A stretch of DNA of 64,000 nt from Petasospora fabianii (GCA_022641835.1 CP048715.1:1860001-1924000); one strand, 5' to 3'. Shown: positions 1 to 8,922, counted from the stretch's first letter. Notes: generated by a model not told the origin, from the sequence alone. Program-made: numbers and translations.

Positions 1-785
1 AAGAGACCTTTGCCAAGTTCCCATCTTTGCTTCAGGCTCACGTCATGTGGGACATGCAGAGTGGTAGATCCAGAGGCTACGGATTTGTCTCTTTCGAGGA
101 CCAGAAGGATGCTGATGAAGCCATCAGTACTATGAACGGTGAGGTGATCTCTGGTAGAGCCATCCGTTTGAACTGGGCTTCTCACAAGGCTCAAACACAT
201 GGCCACGGTCAACATCACGGTCATCACGGTCATCACCATAGCCATCACCACCACAACAACGGCAATCTTAATTTGAGCCACAATGGTCACTACTACAAGT
301 ACAACAATCATCACCATAATGGAAACTACAACGGTAACTACCAACAGAACCAAATCATGAACAATGGCACCAACGGCTCCCCAGTGGCCCCAGGAACTCC
401 ACTTGGTGCCAACGGCGTTCCATTGAATGGTACCCCATTGAATGGTAATGCTATGCCATTGATGTCTCCACCAAACTATGAGACTGTTCTTAGAAAGTCT
501 CCATCTTGGCAAACAACAGTGTATCTCGGTAATTTGGCCCACTTCACCACCCAGAATGATATCATCCCATTGCTGCAAAACTTTGGCTTCATCGTTGATA
601 TCAAGTTCTACCCAGAGAGAGGTTGTGCCTTTGTCAAGTATGATTCTCATGAGCGTGCCGCTGTGGCCATCGTCCAGCTCGCTGGTCTGATTGTCAACGG
701 AAGACCATTGAAGTTGGGTTGGGGAAGAGAGAGATCGCCAAACACTGTTCCTTACCAAAACTACGGACCAATGTATGGACAGTGA
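1..785 (+). CDS. PUB1: Poly(U)-binding RNA-binding protein Pub1, 3' part
   Basis: The gene runs in from the left edge: the frame is open from base 3 with no start codon in the window. What is visible is the end of RRM2 (HVMWDMQ followed by the RNP1-like RGYGFVSF), a linker of about 100 residues, then RRM3 (YLGNLAHF as RNP2, GCAFVKYD as RNP1), and a short tail. RRM order and the HVMWDMQ/INW-type sequence match Pub1, a nuclear and cytoplasmic mRNA-stability and stress-granule protein. The linker starts with a strongly histidine-rich stretch (bases 199-264) and continues rich in Asn and Gly. Unlike S. cerevisiae Pub1, no long Gln-rich tail follows RRM3; the protein stops about 16 residues after it. 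Identification is by domain architecture and remembered family sequence. Confidence 0.85.
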   Translation, partial: ETFAKFPSLLQAHVMWDMQSGRSRGYGFVSFEDQKDADEAISTMNGEVISGRAIRLNWASHKAQTHGHGQHHGHHGHHHSHHHHNNGNLNLSHNGHYYKYNNHHHNGNYNGNYQQNQIMNNGTNGSPVAPGTPLGANGVPLNGTPLNGNAMPLMSPPNYETVLRKSPSWQTTVYLGNLAHFTTQNDIIPLLQNFGFIVDIKFYPERGCAFVKYDSHERAAVAIVQLAGLIVNGRPLKLGWGRERSPNTVPYQNYGPMYGQ

Positions 786-1488
786 AAGTTTGAAAATTGT
801 TGATGGTGAGGTGTGAAGGAGAAGAAAAGAAAACATACGAGAAGGAGCTCGTTACCCCACGTTTTTGCAGCAGGGTTAATGTTTGACAGAATCCATAGAG
901 CGTTTCGATTGGTTGATTTTATGTTTTTTTTTTGCGTTATGATTTTCGGTCAGTGCTTTCTATTTTTCACCTTATGGTTTCCGTTGTTATTTGAGATTGA
1001 TCTCTCGTGGGCTGTTTGTTGGTTACATGGAGGTACCCAAGCTTCTCCACACACTTTTTTGTTCCCCAGTATTTTCTTTTTTTGTTTCTAATGCCGCTGA
1101 CAGGACTCTACGAATGTTTTGTGTTTGTATTGGCCTTGAAAGCAGTGCTTGTATTCTGTCCCTTTACCGTCCTAAATGTGTAATAAAGGCTCCTTGTTGT
1201 CTTGATTGCTTATGTGTGTGTAGTATGTTCTTGTGTTGTGGTGTGTTCGCCAGGGCACGACCTCTTTAGAAAAAAAGTGTTGATGAGAAAAGAGAGTACA
1301 TCCGTACTCCGAGATGCCCTAGAAAGTTCTCTTCAAACCTGTCTTGGTTGGATCTCTAACACCTTCAATAAGGAACAGCAATACTAGGTCTTCAATTGAG
1401 ACTTTCTCCCTCCCCGCTGAAGTACTTTTTGGACCTACCTATCCTTCATCCCTGCTGTTTCCCCGCCGCCAACTTGCGGTATTCGTTT
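786..1488. other. Intergenic: PUB1 3' end and UBP1 promoter
   Basis: This 703-base stretch holds T-rich sequence with several T-runs (for example near 925 and 1078) suited to 3'-end formation of PUB1, followed by the UBP1 upstream region. Short overlapping ORFs occur but have no recognisable product. I see no RNA gene or repeat. Confidence 0.5.
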
Positions 1489-3840
1489 ATGATCTCCACA
1501 CAGTTGAAGAAAATCCTCTTTGTCCTCCTCACATCAGCTGCACTTCCTTTCATACTCCGTAAGCTCATTGACCTGTACGACTACTACAGGATTATTAGTT
1601 ATCAGCTCGCCAAAGAAGACTTCATCACGGTGTTATCTCGCGAGCTTTCTGACTGGAGAACTTTAGTCACCACTGTCGTTGTCGCTGCCAGTACGACATA
1701 CATCCTCTTGTTTCACACTGGCGATATCTTCGAAAGATTCAAGTATACCATGAGCAACTATTTTTCCAACAACCCTTTGAACGGCTCACAGTCCCGTGCA
1801 CTTCTAAGACGTCGTCAGAAGTCGCGTAGCGATGAGGAGACTCTCAACAAAGTGATGAAGAGAGGTGGTAACATTGGTGGCCTTGTCAATGACGGTAACA
1901 CCTGTTTCATGAACAGTGTCATGCAATCTCTTGCCTCTTCCAACACTTTGGTATCGCTTCTTGAAAATGAGAAGATGCAGGATGCTGCTGAGGCTAAGGA
2001 ACTCTACTTCATGAAGTCCTTAAGAACTCTGATTCAAAAGATCAATGCAAAGCATTACAACTCAGGTCGTGACTATAAGACGAACCCTATGTTGAAGACA
2101 ATGTCAAAGACACCGAACAAGAACTTCCTCTTGGGTTATAATCAGGAGGACGCCCAGGAGTTCTTCCAGACAATATTGGCTGAGTTGGAGTCCGACTTGA
2201 AGAAGATGCACAAGTCAGATGCTTCTGATTCTGAGCCATCAGAGCCATCCACACCTTCATCTACATCATCAACAACGAAGAACGGACCCGTTTACAAGAA
2301 CACACTACCAGAAGGTACAATGTTTGGAAGCGATGACATTGGTAAGCTTGGTGATGTCTACATTCCGGCAAGCCAGATCGATCCAAATCTTGAAGATGCA
2401 AACGAAAAGGTGTTCCGCTACAACCTGCTCACACCAGTTGATGGTCTCTCAGCCGAGAGAATTGGCTGTTTGAGATGTGGTGAAATGGGTGGTATCAGAT
2501 ATAGTGTTCTCTCAGGTATGTCTTTGAATCTTCCGGCTACCAACTACGCTGCTCTGAGCTTGACCGATTTGTTGGACGAGTGGATTAAACCAGAGATCAT
2601 TGAAGGTGTTAACTGTAACAGATGTGCTTTGAACCATGTCATTGAGGTATTGGAAGAGAAAAAGAACAATGCTAGTGTCACACCTACAGTCGCTGCACTT
2701 TATGATAAAAGAATCGAGAGTATCAAGGCCGAACTTAAAAAGCCAATCATTGACGACGAGGCCGTGAAGAAGATGTATACCGATAACACGATGCAGAGGA
2801 CATCAAAGTCTAAGCAAATTCTCATGTCTCGCCCACCTCCATTACTTGCCATCCACATCAACAGATCTGTGTTTGATCCACAGACCTTTAGAGTGAGAAA
2901 GAACGGTGCCAGAGTCATGTTCCCTCTCAAGTTGGACTTGGACCCATATGTTGCAGAGCCATCTGAGATTAACACTGATGCCAGACTACCTTTGAGTAAA
3001 AAGAGCAAACCAATCGAGGAGACTCATGACGGCGATGATGAATATGATGATGGCGAAGAGATGGATGTTGAGCCTGCTGAGGATGACACCACGGTTGAAA
3101 CTGCTGCACCAGCTTCTACTAGTGCCGATCTTATCGTTGACTCTGAAAGTGAAACCCCATCGCTGGTATCCGAAGATGATGAAAAGGTTGAGATATCTGA
3201 TAAGGTCACCTCTGACCCATTTGGAGATGACGCTGCCTCTCAGACTGATGCTGATGTTGATCTTGAGAAACCACAGCTCATTGGTAACGATCATGATTCT
3301 GATATTGACGAGTCATCATCTGATGACGATGAGGAGGACAGAAGAGTTGGTCCTATCCGTTTGGAGGATAAAACCATCCCACTGTCCATCGAAAAGCAGG
3401 ATATCTCTGGTCCATTGGTGTATCAGCTCCGCTCTGTAATCTGTCATTATGGTACTCACAACTATGGGCATTACATTGCTTTCAGAAAATACAGAGGTGT
3501 TTGGTGGAGAACCTCGGATGAAAACGTTGATATTGTCGACGAAGATGAGGTTCTCAGTACCCCGGGTACTTTTATGCTCTTCTACGAATTGGACAGTTTG
3601 TCTCAAAGTTTGGCCACTGATGAGATTGAGACCGATCCAATCACTACCACAGTGATTTCTGAAGAGGCACAACAAGATATCCAGCCAGAACAACAGGAAC
3701 AAAGTGATAAGGAAGACGATGAAGAGCTGAACACCTTGGAACAAAAATATGGCGAGGCTGATGTTTTGCCCGGCTACGATGAAGTTGCTGCTGAAGACGC
3801 TCGTGAACAAGCCATGGCTGTCAACCTTGCAACATTGTGA
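1489..3840 (+). CDS. UBP1: Membrane-anchored ubiquitin carboxyl-terminal hydrolase Ubp1
   Basis: A 783-residue deubiquitinase of the USP (C19) family. The N-terminus has a hydrophobic segment (about residues 8-22) and a second one near 62-78, consistent with the membrane-anchored form of yeast Ubp1. The Cys box is GLVNDGNTCFMNS with the catalytic Cys at about residue 139. The His box HYGTHNYGHYIAF has the catalytic His at about residue 661. Between them lie two CxxC pairs (LRCGEM, CNRCAL) and a long acidic insertion at about residues 505-625. The acidic tail follows the catalytic domain. The open frame extends 31 codons upstream of 1489 but contains no ATG, so 1489 is the start. Length is close to S. 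cerevisiae Ubp1 (809). Confidence 0.9.
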   Translation: MISTQLKKILFVLLTSAALPFILRKLIDLYDYYRIISYQLAKEDFITVLSRELSDWRTLVTTVVVAASTTYILLFHTGDIFERFKYTMSNYFSNNPLNGSQSRALLRRRQKSRSDEETLNKVMKRGGNIGGLVNDGNTCFMNSVMQSLASSNTLVSLLENEKMQDAAEAKELYFMKSLRTLIQKINAKHYNSGRDYKTNPMLKTMSKTPNKNFLLGYNQEDAQEFFQTILAELESDLKKMHKSDASDSEPSEPSTPSSTSSTTKNGPVYKNTLPEGTMFGSDDIGKLGDVYIPASQIDPNLEDANEKVFRYNLLTPVDGLSAERIGCLRCGEMGGIRYSVLSGMSLNLPATNYAALSLTDLLDEWIKPEIIEGVNCNRCALNHVIEVLEEKKNNASVTPTVAALYDKRIESIKAELKKPIIDDEAVKKMYTDNTMQRTSKSKQILMSRPPPLLAIHINRSVFDPQTFRVRKNGARVMFPLKLDLDPYVAEPSEINTDARLPLSKKSKPIEETHDGDDEYDDGEEMDVEPAEDDTTVETAAPASTSADLIVDSESETPSLVSEDDEKVEISDKVTSDPFGDDAASQTDADVDLEKPQLIGNDHDSDIDESSSDDDEEDRRVGPIRLEDKTIPLSIEKQDISGPLVYQLRSVICHYGTHNYGHYIAFRKYRGVWWRTSDENVDIVDEDEVLSTPGTFMLFYELDSLSQSLATDEIETDPITTTVISEEAQQDIQPEQQEQSDKEDDEELNTLEQKYGEADVLPGYDEVAAEDAREQAMAVNLATL

Positions 3841-4020
3841 ATATCATGCATTTAATCATATCTTCAAGTAATTAAATCTTTGGTTGAATTGTAGTTCTTA
3901 AGTAATAGTTATTGCTATTGGAAAGCTTGCTACGAACATTTTGTTTTCTAAATGTACAAAGGTGATGTGATTTTTAATTCAGCAAGTTATAAGATACAAA
4001 TACAGGATTCGTCAAACAAC

Positions 4021-4380
4021 TTACAAAGCCTTCTTGGCAGCGTCAGCTGGGGAGACTCTGTTACCGTTGTTGAATCTTGGTCTCTGTGGTGGAGTTCTGA
4101 TTCTTCTAGCCTCTCTGGATCTGACTCTGACAATTCTGGCGTGAATGGCACAAGAGACACAGTAGTGCAACTTGTTGTAGAGCTTTGGCAAAGCGTACTC
4201 AGCGTACACGGAAGCCTCAGACAAGTCTCTGACAGCAGCAGCCTCAACAATGTTTCTGATGGTGACTCTCTTGATGGCCTTGTCCTTTGGGACACACTTG
4301 GCACAGTTAACACATCTAACTGGCTTGACGTGACCTCTACCCTTCTTGTTTCTACCGTTGGAAGCTCTCTTCTTTGGCAT
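4021..4380 (-). CDS. RPS26: 40S ribosomal protein eS26
   Basis: The 119-residue product is the complete eS26 protein of the small ribosomal subunit. It starts [16 protein letters not shown] and carries the zinc-binding cysteines CVNCAKC and [15 protein letters not shown]. eS26 sits at the mRNA exit channel. The ATG lies immediately after a 3' splice site with a perfect TACTAAC branch point, so the gene probably has an intron wholly in the 5' leader (separate entry). The neighbours COX4 and the YGL185C-like gene repeat the order around RPS26A on S. cerevisiae chromosome VII. Confidence 0.97.
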   Translation of the reverse strand: MPKKRASNGRNKKGRGHVKPVRCVNCAKCVPKDKAIKRVTIRNIVEAAAVRDLSEASVYAEYALPKLYNKLHYCVSCAIHARIVRVRSREARRIRTPPQRPRFNNGNRVSPADAAKKAL

Positions 4381-4773
4381 CTGTAAATGTTGTTAGTAAC
4401 TTGCTCTCAGTGAGTGTGTAGTGTAGAGTCGTAGAGAATGAACATGGTCTTGGGCAATATCTGTTTGAATGCTCGGCAGATGATCCATTAAAAAGGGGGG
4501 AACGGGGAATGAAATATCGGGTTCGAGTGACTAGTTGGTATTGAACAGTATTGACACAACCTCTGCGTATGCATTTGAGTGGATGTGTTGGTTGTGTTGA
4601 TCGTGAATGTTGCTCTGAAATGTTCGGAGTGTGAATTCTTCAATGTGTGTGACACCTGGATTGATGGCACTGTTTTGTCCACTTGGCGGTGTATTCAAGT
4701 GGCTCTTTTCTCATGTGTATATTGATGTGTCCATTCTCTCTTCTCTAATGTACTATCCTGTGTTCTGACATAC
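4381..4773 (-). other. Predicted 5'-UTR intron of RPS26 (393 bases)
   Basis: On the minus strand a consensus 5' splice site GTATGT begins at 4773. A perfect TACTAAC branch point lies at 4392-4398, and an ACAG 3' splice site ends at 4381, directly before the RPS26 ATG. The exon upstream of 4773 would be non-coding. Leader introns are common in yeast ribosomal protein genes. The three signals are seen; removal of exactly this segment is inference. Confidence 0.65.
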
Positions 4774-4901
4774 GTTGACTTGTGATGCTTGCGCTGAGGT
4801 ATTCAACCGTGAGCTTGAGTTGAGTGTGCTTGGTTCAAAGCGACGATGAAAAATCCTGCCAGGACCTCCCCAGCGCGAACCTGCCCGCGACCAAGTGGGA
4901 T

Positions 4902-4938
4902 GGTGTATGGATGTTGGGAAAAGTTGAAGTTCGGGTGT
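4902..4938 (-). promoter_or_regulatory. Two tandem Rap1-like sites upstream of RPS26
   Basis: Reading the minus strand, 4938-4927 is ACACCCGAACTT and 4914-4902 is ACATCCATACACC. Both resemble the yeast Rap1 consensus ACACCCRYACAY, the second with one mismatch. Both lie in the same orientation, about 24 bases apart, roughly 130-165 bases upstream of the predicted first exon end. This is the usual arrangement in Rap1-driven ribosomal protein promoters. Matches were judged by eye. Confidence 0.45.
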
Positions 4939-5142
4939 TTCTCGAATTGTGACTGTGACTGCGAAATTCGCGAACCCCAACCCTCTTTTGTGCTTTGTGT
5001 CGCGCATGGTGAAATGGAAACCCAGACACCATCATATAAAATAGTAAATAGAAATATGAAGACCAGGATCGAACCCACAACGAAATACCTTAATTAGAGA
5101 GTATAGGTAATATGACTGCCAAATCGGGAAACAGGAAAGCAT

Positions 5143-5147
5143 CCAAT
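5143..5147 (+). promoter_or_regulatory. CCAAT box upstream of COX4 (HAP complex candidate)
   Basis: A CCAAT pentamer lies about 140 bases upstream of the COX4 start. Respiratory genes of yeasts, COX4 included, are classic targets of the CCAAT-binding Hap2/3/4/5 complex. A pentamer can occur by chance, so this is suggestive only. Confidence 0.3.
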
Positions 5148-5287
5148 GAAATGGCCGACTTATAGGAATTTTTGCTGGCGCGCGCACGGAAAAAAACATT
5201 CGAGATTTGGAGAGGGCATAACAAACGTGAGGCGTACGTCGCTTTCTTTCCTTAGTTGACCAACTCAATCAGACACTAAACATCACA

Positions 5288-5749
5288 ATGTTCGCTCTCC
5301 GTTCCAAGCTTGTTGCCCGCCAGGCTGTCAGAAACTTCTCCGTCGCTAGAGCTGCCTTCCAGGCTCCAAAGGTGGCCACTGCTTCCAACCTTGCCGAGGT
5401 TCACGGTAAGGAGACCCTCATCGGTCAAGGTGCTAAGGAGGGCACCTTCCCAACTGACCTCGAGCAGGAGACTGGTCTCGCTCGTCTTGAGTTGCTTGCT
5501 AAGCTTGAGGGTGTTGAGCTCTTCGACACTCAGCCACTTGATGCCTCTAGAATTGGTACCATGGCCGACCCAATTCTCGTCGACACTTATGATGACTACC
5601 GTTACGTCGGTTGCACAGGTTCCCCAGCCGACTCTCACCATATCATGTGGTTGAAGCCAACTGTTAACCAGGTTGCTAGATGCTGGGAATGTGGTTCTGT
5701 CTACAAGGTTAACCCAGTTGGTGTTCCACAGGATGACCACCACCACTAA
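5288..5749 (+). CDS. COX4: Cytochrome c oxidase subunit 4 (mammalian Vb type)
   Basis: This 153-residue protein is the zinc-binding subunit of mitochondrial complex IV. The N-terminus (MFALRSKLVARQAVRNFS) is an Arg-rich, acid-free amphipathic import presequence. The mature part has the family pattern: LEQETGLARLELLAKLEG, DPILVDTYDDYRYVGCTG, and the zinc ligands in GCTG and CWECGSVYKV. The C-terminus ends in three histidines after a DD pair. Length equals the usual fungal Cox4 (about 155). It is transcribed away from RPS26 and precedes the YGL185C-like gene on the same strand. This order resembles YGL189C-YGL187C-YGL185C of S. cerevisiae. Confidence 0.96.
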   Translation: MFALRSKLVARQAVRNFSVARAAFQAPKVATASNLAEVHGKETLIGQGAKEGTFPTDLEQETGLARLELLAKLEGVELFDTQPLDASRIGTMADPILVDTYDDYRYVGCTGSPADSHHIMWLKPTVNQVARCWECGSVYKVNPVGVPQDDHHH

Positions 5750-6408
5750 GTCCGCCCCAACCCCACATAACGCATATGACAGAGTCTAACTCGGCACAGG
5801 TTAAGGAGTTGGTGTGTCCATGAATTATATTTCCCGCATTACTTTTTGGTTTTATTCTTTTCTACTTTTATTCAAGACAGGTTTTACACGTTTTTTTCCC
5901 GGTGATGGTGAGCTGAGGTGATGATGAGACGCAGGTGATGAAAATAGGTGAGATGTATGAGGAGCTCGAGAACCACGAGGGACGTTCACATTCAAACAGA
6001 AACACACTGTCACCCCACATACACAGCAGAGCTGGCATAATCCACAGTTGGTCCCAAAGCTTCTGGTGCTTTCTCCACACACACATAAACAAATCAAATC
6101 AAACAACACATTTTCGGCAAGGGACAAGAAAAAGGAGATGAGCTTGAAGATTGCAAAAGGTCGTTCACGATCTGTTATTTATTCTTATCTGTCCCACCTT
6201 TTATGTACCCAAACAAATTCATTCACAAAAGAGTTATAAATTGACACTATGTAGTAGATCGCTCATAATCGTTCACGTTGAAGTGTGCGATTGTGTCTAG
6301 TCTATCGAGGGCTTCGAGATAACCGCGAACAGAGATATTTAAACTCTCGGGTGTCCACATGTTCTTACTTCTTAGGTAATCAAATAAATCAGACTCTGTG
6401 AAGTCATC
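5750..6408. other. Intergenic between COX4 and the YGL185C-like gene
   Basis: The 659 bases contain a purine/TG-rich run with several repeated GTGATG-type words (about 5901-5945), then a pyrimidine-rich stretch and an AT-rich promoter. A snoRNA was considered because of the GTGATGATGA word, but no correctly placed D box was found. No gene is supported. Confidence 0.4.
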
Positions 6409-7547
6409 ATGTCCTCTCAAAAACCACAGGTGCTCTTCCTGGGAGACCTCAACGAGTCTCTGCCTGAGTTTGCTCAGTTTAAGGAGAAGTTCGATGTCAT
6501 TGTGCGTTCCTTCCCCCAGTTTCTTGCCGAGTAATAACTAACATGGCAAGTCAGCACTATAAACTTACCACCGCAGACGCCTTAATTGAAAAGTTCTCCA
6601 CCGATTTCTCAAAGATCGTGGCAATTTACGCTGGATGGATGGGATTTGTCCCAATTGGTGGTCTGACGCCGTCTCTCGTCGAACACTTGCCAGCCTCACT
6701 CAAGGTGATCACATCCACACCAGTCGGTTATGATGCATACGATGTCCCGGCTCTCAAGTCCCGTGGCATCCAGCTATATAACTCTCCTTCTATGGGTGCT
6801 GGTGATGTTGCTGACACCGCTATGTGGCATATTCTAGAGTCATTCAGATATTTCAAGAGATTTGAGAAGACAGCGAAGGAGCGGGGTCATACACTCATGG
6901 CCCGTGAAGATCTCCAGACAAAGAGCTTTGATATTGAGACAGGTTCCCTTGGTGTTGCAAAAGATGATTGGCTTGCAAAAGCTTTTGCATTCGGTGAGAT
7001 CGCCGGTGGCCACCCAGTGATCAGATTAGCCGGAAAGACGTGTGGTATTGTTGGTCTGGGAAGAATCGGCCAAGAGATTGCTAAAAGAGCCAGTGCGTTC
7101 GGGATGAATGTGGTGTATACGCAGAGAAACGAGAACAAGGATATGGACTACAAGTATTGCAAAGATGTTGATGAGCTATGCTCTATCTCCGACTGTGTTG
7201 TGATCTCATGCCCTGGTAATGCTAACACCAGGGGCTTGATAGGAAAGAAGCAGATCGATCTCATGAAAACTACTGCTCGCCTGTTCAATTTTGGTCGTGG
7301 TTTCATTATTGATGAAGATTATGCTATCAAAAGACTGGAAGAGGGGAAACTTGGATGGATTGGATTGGACGTCTTTGCTAATGAGCCTATGATTGACAAG
7401 CGTTTGTTGAACAGATGGGATGTTTCGTTGACACCGCACATTGGTTCCTCTTCTGTTGAGACCTTTGATGCAACAGCCAAATTTGCATTGGCAAACATCT
7501 ACACTGTGATAGTAAACGGCGTTGATGGACAGTCAAGAGTGTGCTGA
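6409..7547 (+). CDS. D-2-hydroxyacid dehydrogenase, YGL185C type, one intron
   Basis: Exon 1 is 6409-6501 and exon 2 is 6555-7547, giving 361 residues. The 53-base intron has GTGCGT as 5' splice site, AACTAAC branch point at 6536-6542 and TCAG ending at 6554. Splicing keeps frame and joins KFDVI to HYKLTT, restoring the family's KF-x-I-HY motif. The only alternative AG (6550) would break the frame. The protein is an NAD(P)-dependent D-isomer hydroxyacid dehydrogenase: Rossmann motif GLGRIGQEI, catalytic-region FNFGRG and the TPHIGSSS segment with the catalytic His. Position next to RPS26 and COX4 points to YGL185C rather than Gor1. Substrate is unknown; glyoxylate or hydroxypyruvate is plausible for the family. 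Confidence 0.85.
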
Positions 7548-7771
7548 AAATAAAAAACGAGACATTTGAACAGATATGAGTAGGCTTTGCATGATACCAA
7601 CTGATCTTGACTGCACGATACATTGGGAATTCTACGTGCACATACTTGGTTGTGTGTTCCTGTATTCCAAGCAGCAGCTGGTAGAGATGGCTGCCTAGCT
7701 GACAATGGCGTGCAGTCATGTACGACATACAAGCCCACGAAGCTTCAGCATCCATAGATGGCTCAGGATTC

Positions 7772-7808
7772 AATAAATAATGAATAAATAGTGAATAAAT
7801 AATAAATA
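7772..7808 (-). repeat. UAUUUAUU repeat array in the NUIM 3' region
   Basis: Four copies of AATAAATA on the plus strand (7772-7779, 7783-7790, 7794-7801, 7801-7808) read as UAUUUAUU in the NUIM mRNA sense. They begin 19 bases after the NUIM stop codon. The octamer is the core of AU-rich stability elements and also resembles yeast polyadenylation efficiency elements. A similar array follows the other complex I gene in this window. Confidence 0.7.
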
Positions 7809-7827
7809 GAGGTCAAGAGCAAACGTC

Positions 7828-8532
7828 TCAACGGTATGGAGCATCGTAATCCAAGCAGTATTGGATCTCCTGTTCCCACTTATCACCATTAGCAAGAAGC
7901 TTCTCCTTGTTGTAAAGCAATTCCTCTCTTGTTTCAGTAGAGTACTCAACGTTTGGTGTCTCCACAATAGCATCGACAGGACATGATTCCTGACAGAGGC
8001 CACAGTAGATGCACTTAGTCATGTCAATATCGTACTTAAAGGTACGACGAGAACCATCCATACGCTCCTCTGCCTCAATGGTGATCGCCTGGGCCGGACA
8101 GATAGCCTCACAGAGCTTACAGGCGATGCAACGTTCTTCACCTGATGGATAACGTCTGAGGGCATGCTCACCTCTGAAACGTGGTGAGATTGGACCCTTC
8201 TCGAATGGGTAGTAAATGGTGTATGGGGCACGGAAGAACATCTCAAGCACGATGTACATACCGCGGAACATCTCAGCGAGGAGGAAGAACTTCATAGCCT
8301 TGTCGAGCGCAGATTCACCCTTGTCCTCCCATGACTTAGGTGGTGGAACTCTGAAATCGGATGGATACGATGCCTCAATAGATCCAGCAGCGGCAAGGGT
8401 TGGTTTCTTGCGGAGGAGAGATGTGGAGAAGTGGCGTGTAGCATTGGTGAGCAACGACGCTCTAAGCGCTGGTCTATGGACGACCTGGGCAGCACGGATT
8501 CCCGGAGACCAGAGCAACCTGCTTAGCATCAT
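7828..8532 (-). CDS. NUIM: Complex I 23 kDa (TYKY, NDUFS8-type) iron-sulfur subunit
   Basis: The 234-residue nuclear-encoded subunit sits in the peripheral arm of respiratory complex I, where it holds clusters N6a and N6b. The N-terminus is Arg/Ser-rich with no acidic residue for about 40 residues, as expected for a mitochondrial presequence. Two complete 4Fe-4S motifs are visible: [14 protein letters not shown] (about residue 138) and [14 protein letters not shown] (about 177). The segment [15 protein letters not shown] is typical of the family. Its presence excludes Saccharomycetaceae that lost complex I. A GTAAG-like intron signal was not found and the frame is complete from the first of two adjacent ATGs. 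Confidence 0.96.
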   Translation of the reverse strand: MMLSRLLWSPGIRAAQVVHRPALRASLLTNATRHFSTSLLRKKPTLAAAGSIEASYPSDFRVPPPKSWEDKGESALDKAMKFFLLAEMFRGMYIVLEMFFRAPYTIYYPFEKGPISPRFRGEHALRRYPSGEERCIACKLCEAICPAQAITIEAEERMDGSRRTFKYDIDMTKCIYCGLCQESCPVDAIVETPNVEYSTETREELLYNKEKLLANGDKWEQEIQYCLDYDAPYR

Positions 8533-8922
8533 TTAAGAGCCGTAAATTCAGTGTGTGGTTGACGGTAAACACCACCTGGTTGTTGTTGGTAAAAGGAGCT
8601 TTCTGAGTGGCCAGCGGGGGAGACTTTAGAACTCCCCACTTTTGGTGGAGATCGCGAAATCAAAGTGGTGTTCGGATGTTGGTTGTCGCACGACGCCTAT
8701 GTGTGGACAGCAGTTGTCTCTTTCTTTCAGTAGCTTCTTCGTTTGTAAACTATACGTAGTTTGATTTCTAGTATGATTATTTGTATTGTTACAGTATCGG
8801 GAGCGTGTACTTGATATTTGGGTTTATCAAACTATAGCAAGTATATAAGTGCATGTCATCTTGACGAATATGTGTATGGCCCCCGGGCAGGGCTTCTCTA
8901 GACTCCCGGCATACACATAAAT
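8533..8922. other. Intergenic: NUIM promoter and transporter 3' region
   Basis: This gap contains the NUIM upstream region (8533 on) and, at its right end, the long stem-loop directly after the sugar transporter stop (separate entry). Between them the sequence is AT-rich with no gene. Confidence 0.5.
8870..8918 (-). terminator. Stem-loop 4 bases after the sugar-transporter stop codon
   Basis: The arms 8870-8878 (ATGTGTATG) and 8910-8918 (CATACACAT) are perfectly complementary over 9 bases. Inside them CCGGG/CCCGG can extend the stem after a small asymmetric bulge. The structure would lie at the very start of the transporter 3' UTR. It may affect mRNA stability or 3'-end choice; eukaryotic termination does not need it, so the type label is nominal. 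Confidence 0.55.

Larger units (their letters stand above)
4774..5287. other. Divergent RPS26/COX4 promoter region
   Basis: This is the remainder of the 907-base divergent gap between RPS26 (minus) and COX4 (plus). It contains two Rap1-like sites and a CCAAT box (separate entries). A short GC-rich patch at about 5173-5186 lies upstream of COX4. No further gene is seen. Confidence 0.5.

Noticed and set aside
3316-3810. 164-codon minus-strand ORF in UBP1
   Set aside because: Shadow of the UBP1 coding strand; its hydrophobic look comes from reading acidic codons backwards.
5064-5085. tRNA-like T-loop (GGATCGAACCC) on the minus strand
   Set aside because: The flanking bases do not form a T-stem and no A box or acceptor stem is present at the right distance.
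5276-5746. 156-codon minus-strand ORF
   Set aside because: Exact antisense of COX4, with no independent support.
5901-5945. C/D snoRNA because of GTGATGATGA words
   Set aside because: No D box at the right spacing and no terminal stem.
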